Source: JBCBTD01 sp039818825 (GTDB lineage Bacteria > Pseudomonadota > Alphaproteobacteria > Geminicoccales > Geminicoccaceae). Taken from it: a stretch of 64,000 bases of DNA. The notes beneath the pieces were generated by a model, which worked only from the letters and a program-made list of their open reading frames with translations, had not been told where the DNA came from and did not search any database. Position numbers and translations under genes: made by a program. Shown here in pieces: positions 25,201 through 32,440 of this stretch (its first letter is position 1; each line of letters starts with the position of its first letter). The stretch spans positions 1 to 64,000 of the forward strand of contig JBCBTD010000009.1 in the NCBI GenBank assembly GCA_039818825.1, in the 5' to 3' direction.

Positions 25201-26512
25201 TCTGGAGCCGTTCGCCTTCGAGCTGAGAGACCCACTACCGCTTGACGGCACGGTCGACGGCACGATCGATCTGGCCAGGGTCGTTCGCTGGGTCGGGCTG
25301 GACGGGATCGAGGTCAGGGGCATTCTCACCAGTGACGTGACGATCGGCGGCACCAGCGCTGCGCCAGCGCTGAACGGTGGCGCCCAACTCACGGACGGGC
25401 TCGTCGAAGATGTCGAGCAGGGGCTCCTCTTGGCTGATCTCAGCGCCGATCTTCGGGCCGAAGGCGAGCGGCTGCGCATCGACCGTTTCAGCGCCACCGA
25501 CGGTGGTAGCGGCACGATCGGCCTCACCGGGGACGTCGCTTTCGGCGGCGCCGACGGTGCACTGGTCGACGTCAGCCTGGCGCTCGATCGGTTCGCCGGG
25601 CCGCAGAGCGAGATCCTGTTCATCGAAACGACGGGTCAAGCCTCAGCGAAGGGTACACCGGCCGATCTCGACGTTGCCGGTCGGTTCACGGTCAATCGCG
25701 GCGAGATCGGCATACCGATGGGCGGCGCAGCCAGCTTTCCGACGCTCGACGTCACCGTGCGCGGCGCCGAACCCGAGCCTCCGCCGGTCGACGATGGCGA
25801 GCCCGCCGCCGTGCAGCTCGACGTCGTGGTCGAAATCCCAGGCGAATTGTTCGTCCGCGGCGGCGGCTTGGTGTCCGAGTGGCAAGGCTCGATCGAGGTG
25901 ACGGGCGATGCCACTGAGCCGCGGATCGAAGGGCTGATCGAGTATCGCCGTGGCCAGCTCGATCTGCTCAGCCGGCGTTTCACCTTGCGCCGCGGCGAAA
26001 TCCGGTTCGATGGCTCGTTCCCGCCGGACCCGACGATCGACATCGAAGCCGTCACCAATCTCGACGACCTGACCGGCATTCTTGCCATCCGCGGACCGGC
26101 GCTCGACCCCGAGATCGTTGCTACCTCGGAACCGCCGCTACCCGAGGACGAGGTGATGTCGCGCATCCTGTTCGGCCGCGACGCGGCGCAACTCAACTCG
26201 ATCCAAGCGATCCGACTGGCTGCTGCCATCGAAGGACTGCGGAGCGGCGGCAGCAAGAACGTCCTCGAGCGCGCCGGCGGCTTGGTCGGGATCGACACCA
26301 TCGACATCGGCGGCGACAGCCTCGACACGGCGAGCTTGAAGGCCGGCACCTACATCAGCGAAGGCGTGTTCGTCGAGGTCGAGCAAGGTCTGGACGCCGG
26401 CTCGGGCGGCGCGCGAGTCGAAGTCGACCTGACGTCGGACCTCAAACTGGAAACCAGCGCCAGCGAGCGGGGCGACACCGGCGTCGGCCTGATCTGGCGC
26501 TACGACTACTGA
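22220..26512 (+). CDS. tamB: TamB, inner-membrane-anchored bridging protein (AsmA/DUF490)
   Basis: Very large (1430 aa) partner of TamA. A single N-terminal anchor helix (LLLFFAGLLLLPVLLVALVLLA) is followed by a long, low-complexity beta-rich body of repeating Leu-Asp-Gly-Val segments and a C-terminal DUF490/TamB domain (about residues 1090-1430) ending in VGLIWRYDY. ATG 22220 is 19 nt downstream of the tamA stop, with GAGAGGA ahead of it. The family spans the periplasm as a lipid-conducting groove. Its gene is followed 13 nt later by an ABC-2 permease. Confidence 0.93.
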   Translation: MLRLLLFFAGLLLLPVLLVALVLLALQSQAVRTQAVAVVNDLLPTVELHDLGPGLPFQLGVGSVRLSDDDGVWLEVEGIDVAWNPWPLIDGMLVVDRVVASTIVVHRAPRAEPAAEAPPDAEPATEPFAWPASLQAFQLQRLAVERLVLDEPVIGQPVEANIDGTAQNLDGTTIEARLAVRRIDRETLTFDLDFGLDLAAKTLAVDVAFDETSGLVAGLAGNPALEPTTLRISGQGPLAAWPARLDAAAGDVASAGIDVVVGLDGALSLDLDGVVTPGAALGDGPLAELVREGVTIAVLVEPTADGVALTDLDLETGWLQVTGRGELAGEQVSGTLAANLDDASPLAPLLGQPVSGAARLAADIEGSLPLPTVEAALEVDDLVAGKLQLEALRQTVEVTPVDEAMAIVVDGTASGLALEGPSGTFEEELELRVEGVIDPAGPFAFETVELAARSAALQASVVGDHQEGAVDAELSLELPDLTRFRALSELAPAGRLGLDTTAQLADGFGNGAFDMTARGDGLQDLPAPLAALIGSALSVDVEGALSGGTTARLTELSIAGDNLSVSGDATVDWAGGPLDAGLQIAVADLRPVGEDLGQPLAGRLDVTLDASGTLAEPDAEVEIAVAGLEAAGLVLGDAAVEATASGATDDLAGRLQASLTKAEGVVALATDYRYTPDLVSLAGLSLTAPGLAFAGDLDVAPATPAIDGQLQGGSSDLASLGRWLGQDLAGQLDLDAEFSSTAGQAVGLTASASAVRGTFGRVSDLAVDATVSDALGEPTIDASVNLGGFEQGTTTVSRAALRATGALSGLAIELSADGNAPDPFSVTGTARVAQNDAGTAATLETLDGAFAEVPMRLRAPATVRLEGATVTLDGLDLEVDTARFQVEGRLGSDRVSGQLRLAEFDLGTLEALGGPELAGTVQATVTLQGTPAAPAIEGNVDVVDLALDAGDDAEKLGVSQRFTLSGGQFATELRTDGLGEPPFGASLTVPLGLSLEPFAFELRDPLPLDGTVDGTIDLARVVRWVGLDGIEVRGILTSDVTIGGTSAAPALNGGAQLTDGLVEDVEQGLLLADLSADLRAEGERLRIDRFSATDGGSGTIGLTGDVAFGGADGALVDVSLALDRFAGPQSEILFIETTGQASAKGTPADLDVAGRFTVNRGEIGIPMGGAASFPTLDVTVRGAEPEPPPVDDGEPAAVQLDVVVEIPGELFVRGGGLVSEWQGSIEVTGDATEPRIEGLIEYRRGQLDLLSRRFTLRRGEIRFDGSFPPDPTIDIEAVTNLDDLTGILAIRGPALDPEIVATSEPPLPEDEVMSRILFGRDAAQLNSIQAIRLAAAIEGLRSGGSKNVLERAGGLVGIDTIDIGGDSLDTASLKAGTYISEGVFVEVEQGLDAGSGGARVEVDLTSDLKLETSASERGDTGVGLIWRYDY

Positions 26513-26525
26513 GCAAGGAGCCGCG

Positions 26526-27353
26526 TTGGCCGTCTTCCATACCTCGAATGAGCGCGATGCGCCGGCCGCCAGCACCTTCGGAACGTTGTTCGACGTCAAC
26601 TGGCTCGGCTTGTGGACCCTGTACCGCAAGGAGGTCCTGCGGTTTCTCAAGGTCCTGACCCAAACCGTGTTGGCACCGATCGTCACGACGCTCCTGTTCC
26701 TCACGGTGTTCGTCCTCGCGCTGGGCAGCGACCGCCAGGTCGGCTCGCTGACCTTCGTCGAGTTCCTGGCGCCAGGACTGGTCATGATGGCGATCGTGCA
26801 GAACGCGTTCGCCAACACGTCGTCGTCGATCGGCATCGCCAAGGTCCAGGGCAACATCGTCGACTACCTGATGCCACCGCTCAGCCACCAGGAGCTGGTG
26901 TTCGGGATCGCCATGGGCGGCGTCACCCGCGGCGCCCTGGTCGGGGTGGTCGTCTGGCTGACCATGATACCCGCCGTGGGCCTGCAGCTCGAGCACCCCT
27001 TTTGGGCGTCGTTCCACGTGCTGAGTGCCAGCCTCACCCTGGCTCTGGCGGGCTTGTTGACCGCCATCTGGGCCGACAAGTTCGATCAGATGGCGGCGGT
27101 CACCAACTTCATCATCACGCCACTCTCGTTCCTCTCCGGCACGTTTTACTCCGTCGATCGCCTACCCGACGGGCTCTGGTGGGTTGCTCACCTCAACCCC
27201 GTGTTCTTCATGATCGACGGTCTACGGTTCGCCTTGGCCGGCCAGGCCGACACCAACCCCTGGGTCGGGTTCGCCGTACTCGTTGCCGTCAACGTGGCGC
27301 TCTGGCGGTTCTGCCTCTTCGTCGTGCGCAGCGGCTACAAGCTCCGTCCCTGA
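26526..27353 (+). CDS. ABC-2 type transporter permease
   Basis: Six-helix ABC-2 membrane protein of 275 aa (YRKEVLRFLKVLTQTVLAPIV..., ALAGLLTAIWADKFDQMA near residue 180, and LSFLSGTFYSVDRLP near 205). It resembles YadH/DrrB-type export permeases. The start is TTG 26526 with AAGGAG a few bases upstream. It lies just downstream of tamB and probably shares its transcript. No matching ATP-binding protein gene is adjacent, so the ATPase must be encoded elsewhere. Its 3' end overlaps the convergent deacetylase-like gene by 19 nt. Confidence 0.9.
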   Translation: MAVFHTSNERDAPAASTFGTLFDVNWLGLWTLYRKEVLRFLKVLTQTVLAPIVTTLLFLTVFVLALGSDRQVGSLTFVEFLAPGLVMMAIVQNAFANTSSSIGIAKVQGNIVDYLMPPLSHQELVFGIAMGGVTRGALVGVVVWLTMIPAVGLQLEHPFWASFHVLSASLTLALAGLLTAIWADKFDQMAAVTNFIITPLSFLSGTFYSVDRLPDGLWWVAHLNPVFFMIDGLRFALAGQADTNPWVGFAVLVAVNVALWRFCLFVVRSGYKLRP

Positions 27354-28288
27354 GGCGCCGGTGATCGGCGGTGCCGCACAGCCCAGGGAAGACAACCAGC
27401 GGCGGTGGCGTGGAGGATGGCGTGGCGGCGCGCCAGACGGTCGCGATCGGTGTCGTAGCCACCCCCGATCACGCCGACGAGCGGGACGCCCTTGGCCCTG
27501 ACCGTCTGCAGCACGAAGCGATCGCGCTGCTCCAGCCCTTCGTCGGAGAGGGCAAGATGTCCGAGCCGGTCGTCGCGGTGTGGATCAACACCGGCATTGT
27601 AGAAGACGAGGTCGGGCCGCGAGCGGTCGAGCACGTCGGGAAGCGTGGCCGCCAGACGCTGGAGATAGCCAGCGTCGGCGAGCTCGCGCGGCAACGCCAC
27701 GTCGAGATCGCTGGTCTGCTTGCGCGCCGGGAAGTTCGTCTGGGCGTGCATCGAAAACGTGAAGACGCGGGGATCGCCATGGAAGATCAGCGCAGTACCG
27801 TCGCCCTGATGGACGTCCAGGTCGACCACCAGGACTCGGCGCACCCGCCCCTCCGCCAAGAGCACTGCCGCCGCCACGGCGACGTCGTTGAACACGCAAA
27901 AGCCCGTGCCGGCGTCGGCGAACGCATGATGGCTGCCCCCCGCCGTGTTGCAGGCGATGCCGTGGACCAGGGCCAAACGCGCCGCCAGGACGGTGCCGGC
28001 CGTCGCGGCTCGCGCCCGCGTCGCCAGCTCAGGGCTCTGCGGCAGGCCGAGGCGGCGCTCGGCAGCTGGCGGCAGCGCCTGATCGATGATGGCAGTGACG
28101 TAGTCAGCCGTGTGCACCAACTCCAGCCAGTCTCGCGACGCCAGCTCGGGGCGGTGCTCGTTGTTGGCGCCGATCAGCCCCTGGCGCTCGAGTTCCACCC
28201 GCAGTGCTTGGAACTTCGGCATCGGAAAGCGATGGTTCGACGGCAGCTCGACGCTGTAGGCCGGGTGATGGACGATCGGCAGCAACAC
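27335..28288 (-). CDS. Histone deacetylase superfamily amidohydrolase
   Basis: Zinc-dependent deacetylase (HDAC/acetoin-utilisation/polyamine amidohydrolase superfamily), about 317 aa from GTG 28288. The catalytic pair is in AGGSHHAF (near residue 115). The Zn-binding segment VVDLDVHQGDGTA is near residue 147, and the active-site Tyr loop GVIGGGYD is near 280. Bacterial relatives deacetylate acetylpolyamines or proteins; the substrate here is unknown. It follows two small genes (DUF1674 and DUF1476) by 13 bp, likely one operon, and is convergent with the ABC-2 permease. The start is uncertain because no clear ribosome binding site is visible. Confidence 0.9.
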   Translation of the reverse strand: MLLPIVHHPAYSVELPSNHRFPMPKFQALRVELERQGLIGANNEHRPELASRDWLELVHTADYVTAIIDQALPPAAERRLGLPQSPELATRARAATAGTVLAARLALVHGIACNTAGGSHHAFADAGTGFCVFNDVAVAAAVLLAEGRVRRVLVVDLDVHQGDGTALIFHGDPRVFTFSMHAQTNFPARKQTSDLDVALPRELADAGYLQRLAATLPDVLDRSRPDLVFYNAGVDPHRDDRLGHLALSDEGLEQRDRFVLQTVRAKGVPLVGVIGGGYDTDRDRLARRHAILHATAAGCLPWAVRHRRSPAPQGRSL

Positions 28289-28301
28289 GGCATCGTACCG
28301 G

Positions 28302-28508
28302 TCAGAAATCGAAGCAGCGGCCGTCCTTCTCCCAGTCGCCGAAACGCGTCGGCTCCGGTCCCTTGGGCCCGCCACGCTCGCCAGACGGTTGCTTGGGTGG
28401 CTGGTTTTCCGCCGCCTTGCTCGGATCGGCGGGCGGCACCGCCTCGTTCGCGTCGGCGTTCTCGGTCGTCGCGTGGTCGCCTGGTGTGCCGTTTCGAGGC
28501 TCGGTCAT
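28302..28508 (-). CDS. DUF1674 / SdhAF4-like succinate dehydrogenase assembly factor
   Basis: Small 68-aa protein. The N-terminal half is a charged, Pro-rich disordered segment. The conserved C-terminus PTRFGDWEKDGRCFDF is the signature of DUF1674, the family of mitochondrial SDHAF4, which helps assembly of flavinylated SdhA. Its start overlaps the zeta-subunit gene stop as ATGA (28505-28508), so the two are translationally coupled. Function is inferred from the family. Confidence 0.88.
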   Translation of the reverse strand: MTEPRNGTPGDHATTENADANEAVPPADPSKAAENQPPKQPSGERGGPKGPEPTRFGDWEKDGRCFDF

Positions 28509-28825
28509 TCCTCGTTCACTTGCGCTTGAGCTTCACCGTTGAGCTTGCGGAGTTCCCGCTGCAACCCGACCTCGTCGACGTCGAGGCCCTGGGCCTCCAG
28601 ATCCGCGACGACTTTTTTGAGCATCACGGCATCGCCCGCGTGCTGCAGATCCTCGACGACCACGGTCTTGGCGTAGGCTAGCGCTTCCGGCGTCGCCATC
28701 CCCATCCGCCGCGCGATCTCGAGGCCGAACAACTTGTCTCGGCGCAGCCGTACTTTGAACGCCAGTTCCTGATCATGGTAGTAGCGGGCGAGTTCGGCTT
28801 GCAGACGATCGTCGAACGTTGTCAT
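28505..28825 (-). CDS. DUF1476, F1-ATPase inhibitor zeta subunit
   Basis: 106-aa protein whose N-terminal MTTFDDRLQAELARYYHDQE and RRDKLFGLEIARRMG match DUF1476, the alphaproteobacterial zeta inhibitor of the F1-ATPase first described in Paracoccus. The family blocks ATP hydrolysis by inserting its N-terminus into F1. First gene of a small operon with the SdhAF4-like gene (ATGA overlap) and the deacetylase. Divergent from the molybdopterin oxidoreductase. Confidence 0.93.
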   Translation of the reverse strand: MTTFDDRLQAELARYYHDQELAFKVRLRRDKLFGLEIARRMGMATPEALAYAKTVVVEDLQHAGDAVMLKKVVADLEAQGLDVDEVGLQRELRKLNGEAQAQVNEE

Positions 28826-28953
28826 CGTGGTTCTTCCCCCTCCCGGGCCCGATGGCCCCCAAGCTGCTCAAAAGGTAGGACGAGGCTGGACCGGGATCAA
28901 ACTGCGGCGGCGTCCCAGCCGCCGGGACGTTGGTTGGACGAAGGAAAGACCGC

Positions 28954-31020
28954 ATGGCGCTGACTGCCACCTGCCCCCATGACTGCCCCAGCGTCTGTGC
29001 CCTGGAGTTCGACAAGACACCGGACGGGCGCCTCGGCCGGGTGCGCGGCAACCCGCGCCATCGCTACACCGACGGCGTGATCTGCGCGAAGGTCGCGCGC
29101 TACGCCGAGCGGATGCACCACCCCGACCGCCTGATGCAACCGCTCGCCCGCGTCGGCGCCAAGAACGACGGACGCTTCTCCCCGATCGGCTGGGACGAGG
29201 CCCTCGACCGCATCGCCGAGGCGTTCCTCGCCGCCGAGCAACGTCACGGGCCGGCGGCCGTCTGGCCCTACTACTACGCTGGCACGATGGGCCTGGTGCA
29301 GCGCGACGGCATCAACCGGCTGCGTCACGCCAAACACTACTCCGGCCAAGACGACACGATCTGCACGCGCATCGCCACCACCGGCTGGAATGCCGGCGCC
29401 GGCAAGCGCTGGGGGGTCGATGCCTGCGAGATCCCGAACTCCGAGGTGATCGTGTTGTGGGGCCTCAACGCCGTCTCCACGCAGATCCAGCTCAAGAACT
29501 TCATCGCCCAGGCGCGCCGCAAAGGCGCGCGACTGGTGGTGGTCGATCCGTATCTGTCGCCGACCGCAAAGCTGGCGGACATGCACCTGCCGGTCCGGCC
29601 CGGGACCGATGGCGCACTCGCCTGCGCCGTCATGCACGTGCTGTTCGCCGAAGGGTTTGCCGATTGGCCCTATCTCGAACGCTACACCGACGTCCCGCAT
29701 GAACTGGCCCGCCACGTCAGGACACGGACGCCCGAATGGGCGAGCGCCATCACGGGCTTGGCACCGGATGCGATCCGGGCGTTCGCGCGGCTCTACGGCA
29801 GCACCAAACGGAGCTACGTCCGCCTCGGCTTCGGCTTCACGCGGTCGCGGAATGGTTCGGTCAACATGCACGCCGCGAGTTGCTTGCCGGCGGTGACCGG
29901 CGCCTGGCAAGTGGAAGGCGGTGGCGCCCTCTACAATCAGGGCGATCTGTTCGTCCTCGACGCCACGTTGATCCAAGGGCTCGACGTCCGCGATCCGAGC
30001 GTGCGGATGCTCGACATGTCAGCGATCGGCCGGGTGTTGACGGGCGACGAGGCAGCGCTCCAGGGCGGGCCGCAAGTGACGGCGATGCTGGTCCAGAACG
30101 TCAACCCGGCTTGTGTCACACCCGAGTTGGACCGGGTCCATGCCGGGCTCGGGCGCGAGGACCTGTTCGTCGCGGTGCACGAGCAGTTCATGACCGACAC
30201 CGCGCGCTTCGCCGATCTGGTGTTGCCGGCGACGATGTTCCTGGAGCACGACGACATCTATCGCGCCTCGGGCCACACCATCCTGCAAGTCAGCCCACAG
30301 CACTTCGACGCTCCGGGCGAGTGTCGCGAAAACCACTGGGTCGTCTCCGAGATCGCACGGCGGATCGGCGCCGAGCATCGCGGCTTCGCGATGAGCGCCC
30401 GCGAACTGGTCGAAGCCACCCTCGCCCTGTCGAACATGCCTGACTTCGAGACCATCCTGGCGAATGACGGCTACGACCTCGTGCCCGACTTCCGCACGGC
30501 GCACTTTCTCGACGGCTTCCCGACCAGCGACGGCCGGTTCCACTTTGCGCCGGACTGGGCGGCGCTGGGCGCCGACGCCGCTGAGCTGCCGCGGCTGCCC
30601 GATCACTCGACGGTCATCGACGACCGCAACGCGGAGCATCCATTTCGGCTGGTGGCCGGTCCCGCGCGGGAGTTCTTGAACACGAGCTTTACCGAAACCC
30701 CCACCAGTCGACGCAAGACGGGGCGACCGACCCTGCTCGTTCACCCCGACGACGCCGACGCCCTCGCAATCGGTGACGGCGATCCGGTGCGGATCGGCAA
30801 CCGGCTCGGGAGCGTGTTGCTCCACGCCGAACGCCGCAGCGGGGGCCTACCGGGGACCGTGACGGTCGAGAGCATCTGGCCGAACGCCGCGTTCGTCGAA
30901 GGGATCGGGATCAATCGTTTGATCAGTGCCGACCCCGCCCGGCCCGCTCGCGGTGCCGTCTTCCATGACACCGCCGTTTGGCTGCGTCGCGAGCCAGAGG
31001 TGTTGATGGCAGCCGAGTGA
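28954..31020 (+). CDS. Molybdopterin-dependent oxidoreductase
   Basis: MopB-family enzyme of 688 aa with its own N-terminal [4Fe-4S] site: CPHDCPSVC at residues 7-15 and a fourth Cys in GVICAKVARY near residue 43. The N-terminal half has the bis-MGD binding folds (VVVDPYLSPTAKLADMHLPVRPGTDGALA..., near residue 200). The C-terminal MoCoBD domain is recognisable (FRLVAGPAREFLNTSF, near residue 570). ATG 28954 has AAGGA upstream. It has no adjacent electron-transfer or membrane subunit, so it looks like a soluble single-chain oxidoreductase with unknown substrate. Confidence 0.85.
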   Translation: MALTATCPHDCPSVCALEFDKTPDGRLGRVRGNPRHRYTDGVICAKVARYAERMHHPDRLMQPLARVGAKNDGRFSPIGWDEALDRIAEAFLAAEQRHGPAAVWPYYYAGTMGLVQRDGINRLRHAKHYSGQDDTICTRIATTGWNAGAGKRWGVDACEIPNSEVIVLWGLNAVSTQIQLKNFIAQARRKGARLVVVDPYLSPTAKLADMHLPVRPGTDGALACAVMHVLFAEGFADWPYLERYTDVPHELARHVRTRTPEWASAITGLAPDAIRAFARLYGSTKRSYVRLGFGFTRSRNGSVNMHAASCLPAVTGAWQVEGGGALYNQGDLFVLDATLIQGLDVRDPSVRMLDMSAIGRVLTGDEAALQGGPQVTAMLVQNVNPACVTPELDRVHAGLGREDLFVAVHEQFMTDTARFADLVLPATMFLEHDDIYRASGHTILQVSPQHFDAPGECRENHWVVSEIARRIGAEHRGFAMSARELVEATLALSNMPDFETILANDGYDLVPDFRTAHFLDGFPTSDGRFHFAPDWAALGADAAELPRLPDHSTVIDDRNAEHPFRLVAGPAREFLNTSFTETPTSRRKTGRPTLLVHPDDADALAIGDGDPVRIGNRLGSVLLHAERRSGGLPGTVTVESIWPNAAFVEGIGINRLISADPARPARGAVFHDTAVWLRREPEVLMAAE

Positions 31021-31078
31021 TTTTCTTCTTTTGTTCTCATAATGTTCGATCTATGATCCTCTCAACGAGGAGGAAATC

Positions 31079-31228
31079 ATGGATTGGTTGCGAAACATCT
31101 GCAGGTTTGGGCGGCACTGTCGCATCGTCCCGGGAAGCGTTCACGGCCCACTCTTCGAACTTCATCGGCCGCCGCCGGTTCGGCTGACGGTACGCCACGG
31201 TAGCCGTCGCGCCGCATTGGCACGCTGA
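31079..31228 (+). CDS. Small basic ORF with strong ribosome binding site, unrecognised
   Basis: A 49-aa frame starting MDWLRNICRFGRHCRIVPG and ending ...GSRRAALAR. I do not recognise a family. It is basic (many Arg and His) and has two Cys near the N-terminus. The ribosome binding site GAGGAGG sits 5 nt before ATG 31079, the strongest seen in this window. The 58 bp upstream are conspicuously AT-rich with a TATGAT hexamer at 31052. It lies between the molybdopterin oxidoreductase and the dinB stop, 9 bp from the latter. It is too short to be sure it is coding. Confidence 0.45.
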   Translation: MDWLRNICRFGRHCRIVPGSVHGPLFELHRPPPVRLTVRHGSRRAALAR

Positions 31229-31236
31229 ACGGCGCC

Positions 31237-32334
31237 TCAGGCACGCTCCCCCGAGGCTACGGTCCCACCTTCGTCATCGCCTGGGTCCTCACCGAAGAGG
31301 TCCAGCTGATCGTCGGCCCGTTCGAAGCCCGCGACGGTCAGACCGAGCAACCGGACGGGCTGGTCCAGATCGGCAACCGCGAGGAGCGCACAACCACCGC
31401 GGTGCATCGCAGTAGCCGAAAGCCAAGGCGTGGCCGCCCGTCGTGCTCTGGTCTGCACACGAAACCGGTGGTCCTTGACCTTCAGCGTCAGCGTCCGGCC
31501 GCGCGCACCGGCCTGACGCACCCGCTCTTCCAGCTTTGCGGCGATCGGGACGAGCGCGTCCTCCATGGCGGCGCGACCGACCAGATCCATTCCGAAGGTT
31601 CGCTCGCAGCCCACCGATTGGCGGCGGCGGTCGGTCTCGACCTCACGGTCGTCGCGGGCGTGCGCGGCGTGCCATAGTCTAGCGCCCTGCTTGCCGAAGC
31701 GTCGGACGAGGTCGTCCAGCCCGGCGTTGCGCACGTCGCCGCCGGTGCCGAGCCCCTGGGCGCGCAACTTGGCCGCCGTCACCGGGCCAACCCCTGGAAA
31801 ACGCTCGATTGCCAAGGCGGCGACGAACGCGCCTGCTTCCTCCGGCCGGACCACCGTGAGCCCGTCTGGCTTGTCCATGTCGGAGGCGATCTTCGCCAAG
31901 AACTTGTTGATCGACACGCCCGCCGACGCCGTCAGGCCGGTCCGTTCGCGGATCTCCGCTTTGAGCGTTCGGGCGATCGTCGCCGCTGAGCCGGCCCTGG
32001 CCCGCGCGCTGACGTCGAGATAGGCCTCGTCGAGGGACAGCGGCTCCACGCGATCGGCGTGGGCCGCGAAGATCTGCCGGAGTTCGCGGCTGACGGCGCG
32101 ATACACGTCCATGCGCGCCGGAACGAACACCAAGTCCGGGCAAAGCCGTCGGGCGGTAACCGACGGCATCGCCGAGCGAACACCGAACGGGCGGGCCTCG
32201 TAGCTTGCAGTCATGACCACCCCGCGGCCGCTCTCCGAGCCGATCGCGATCGGCCGGTTGCGCAGGCTTGGGTCGTCGCGCTGTTCGACGGCGGCGAAGA
32301 ACGCGTCCATGTCGACGTGGATGATCTTGCGCAC
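31237..32334 (-). CDS. dinB: DNA polymerase IV (Y-family)
   Basis: Error-prone translesion polymerase, 365 aa from GTG 32334. The catalytic acidic residues are in HVDMDAFFA (D8) and SLDEAYLD (D102, E103). The helix-hairpin-helix region FPGVGPVTAAKLRAQG is near residue 180, and the little-finger domain follows. Near the C-terminus the segment QLDLFGE matches a beta-clamp binding motif (QxxLF). The frame extends upstream to 32400, but the family starts just before VRKIIHVDMD. No LexA-type operator was seen, though the 106 bp to kefB were only read by eye. Confidence 0.95.
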   Translation of the reverse strand: MRKIIHVDMDAFFAAVEQRDDPSLRNRPIAIGSESGRGVVMTASYEARPFGVRSAMPSVTARRLCPDLVFVPARMDVYRAVSRELRQIFAAHADRVEPLSLDEAYLDVSARARAGSAATIARTLKAEIRERTGLTASAGVSINKFLAKIASDMDKPDGLTVVRPEEAGAFVAALAIERFPGVGPVTAAKLRAQGLGTGGDVRNAGLDDLVRRFGKQGARLWHAAHARDDREVETDRRRQSVGCERTFGMDLVGRAAMEDALVPIAAKLEERVRQAGARGRTLTLKVKDHRFRVQTRARRAATPWLSATAMHRGGCALLAVADLDQPVRLLGLTVAGFERADDQLDLFGEDPGDDEGGTVASGERA

Positions 32335-32440
32335 GACACCGCCTGCGGCTTTCTGCCTATATGCTAGACGCTGCCTGGACGCTGCAACCGTGGCGCTCAA
32401 CGCCCCGCCGGCCCGGCACGTCAGCCAAAGGATCGACCGC

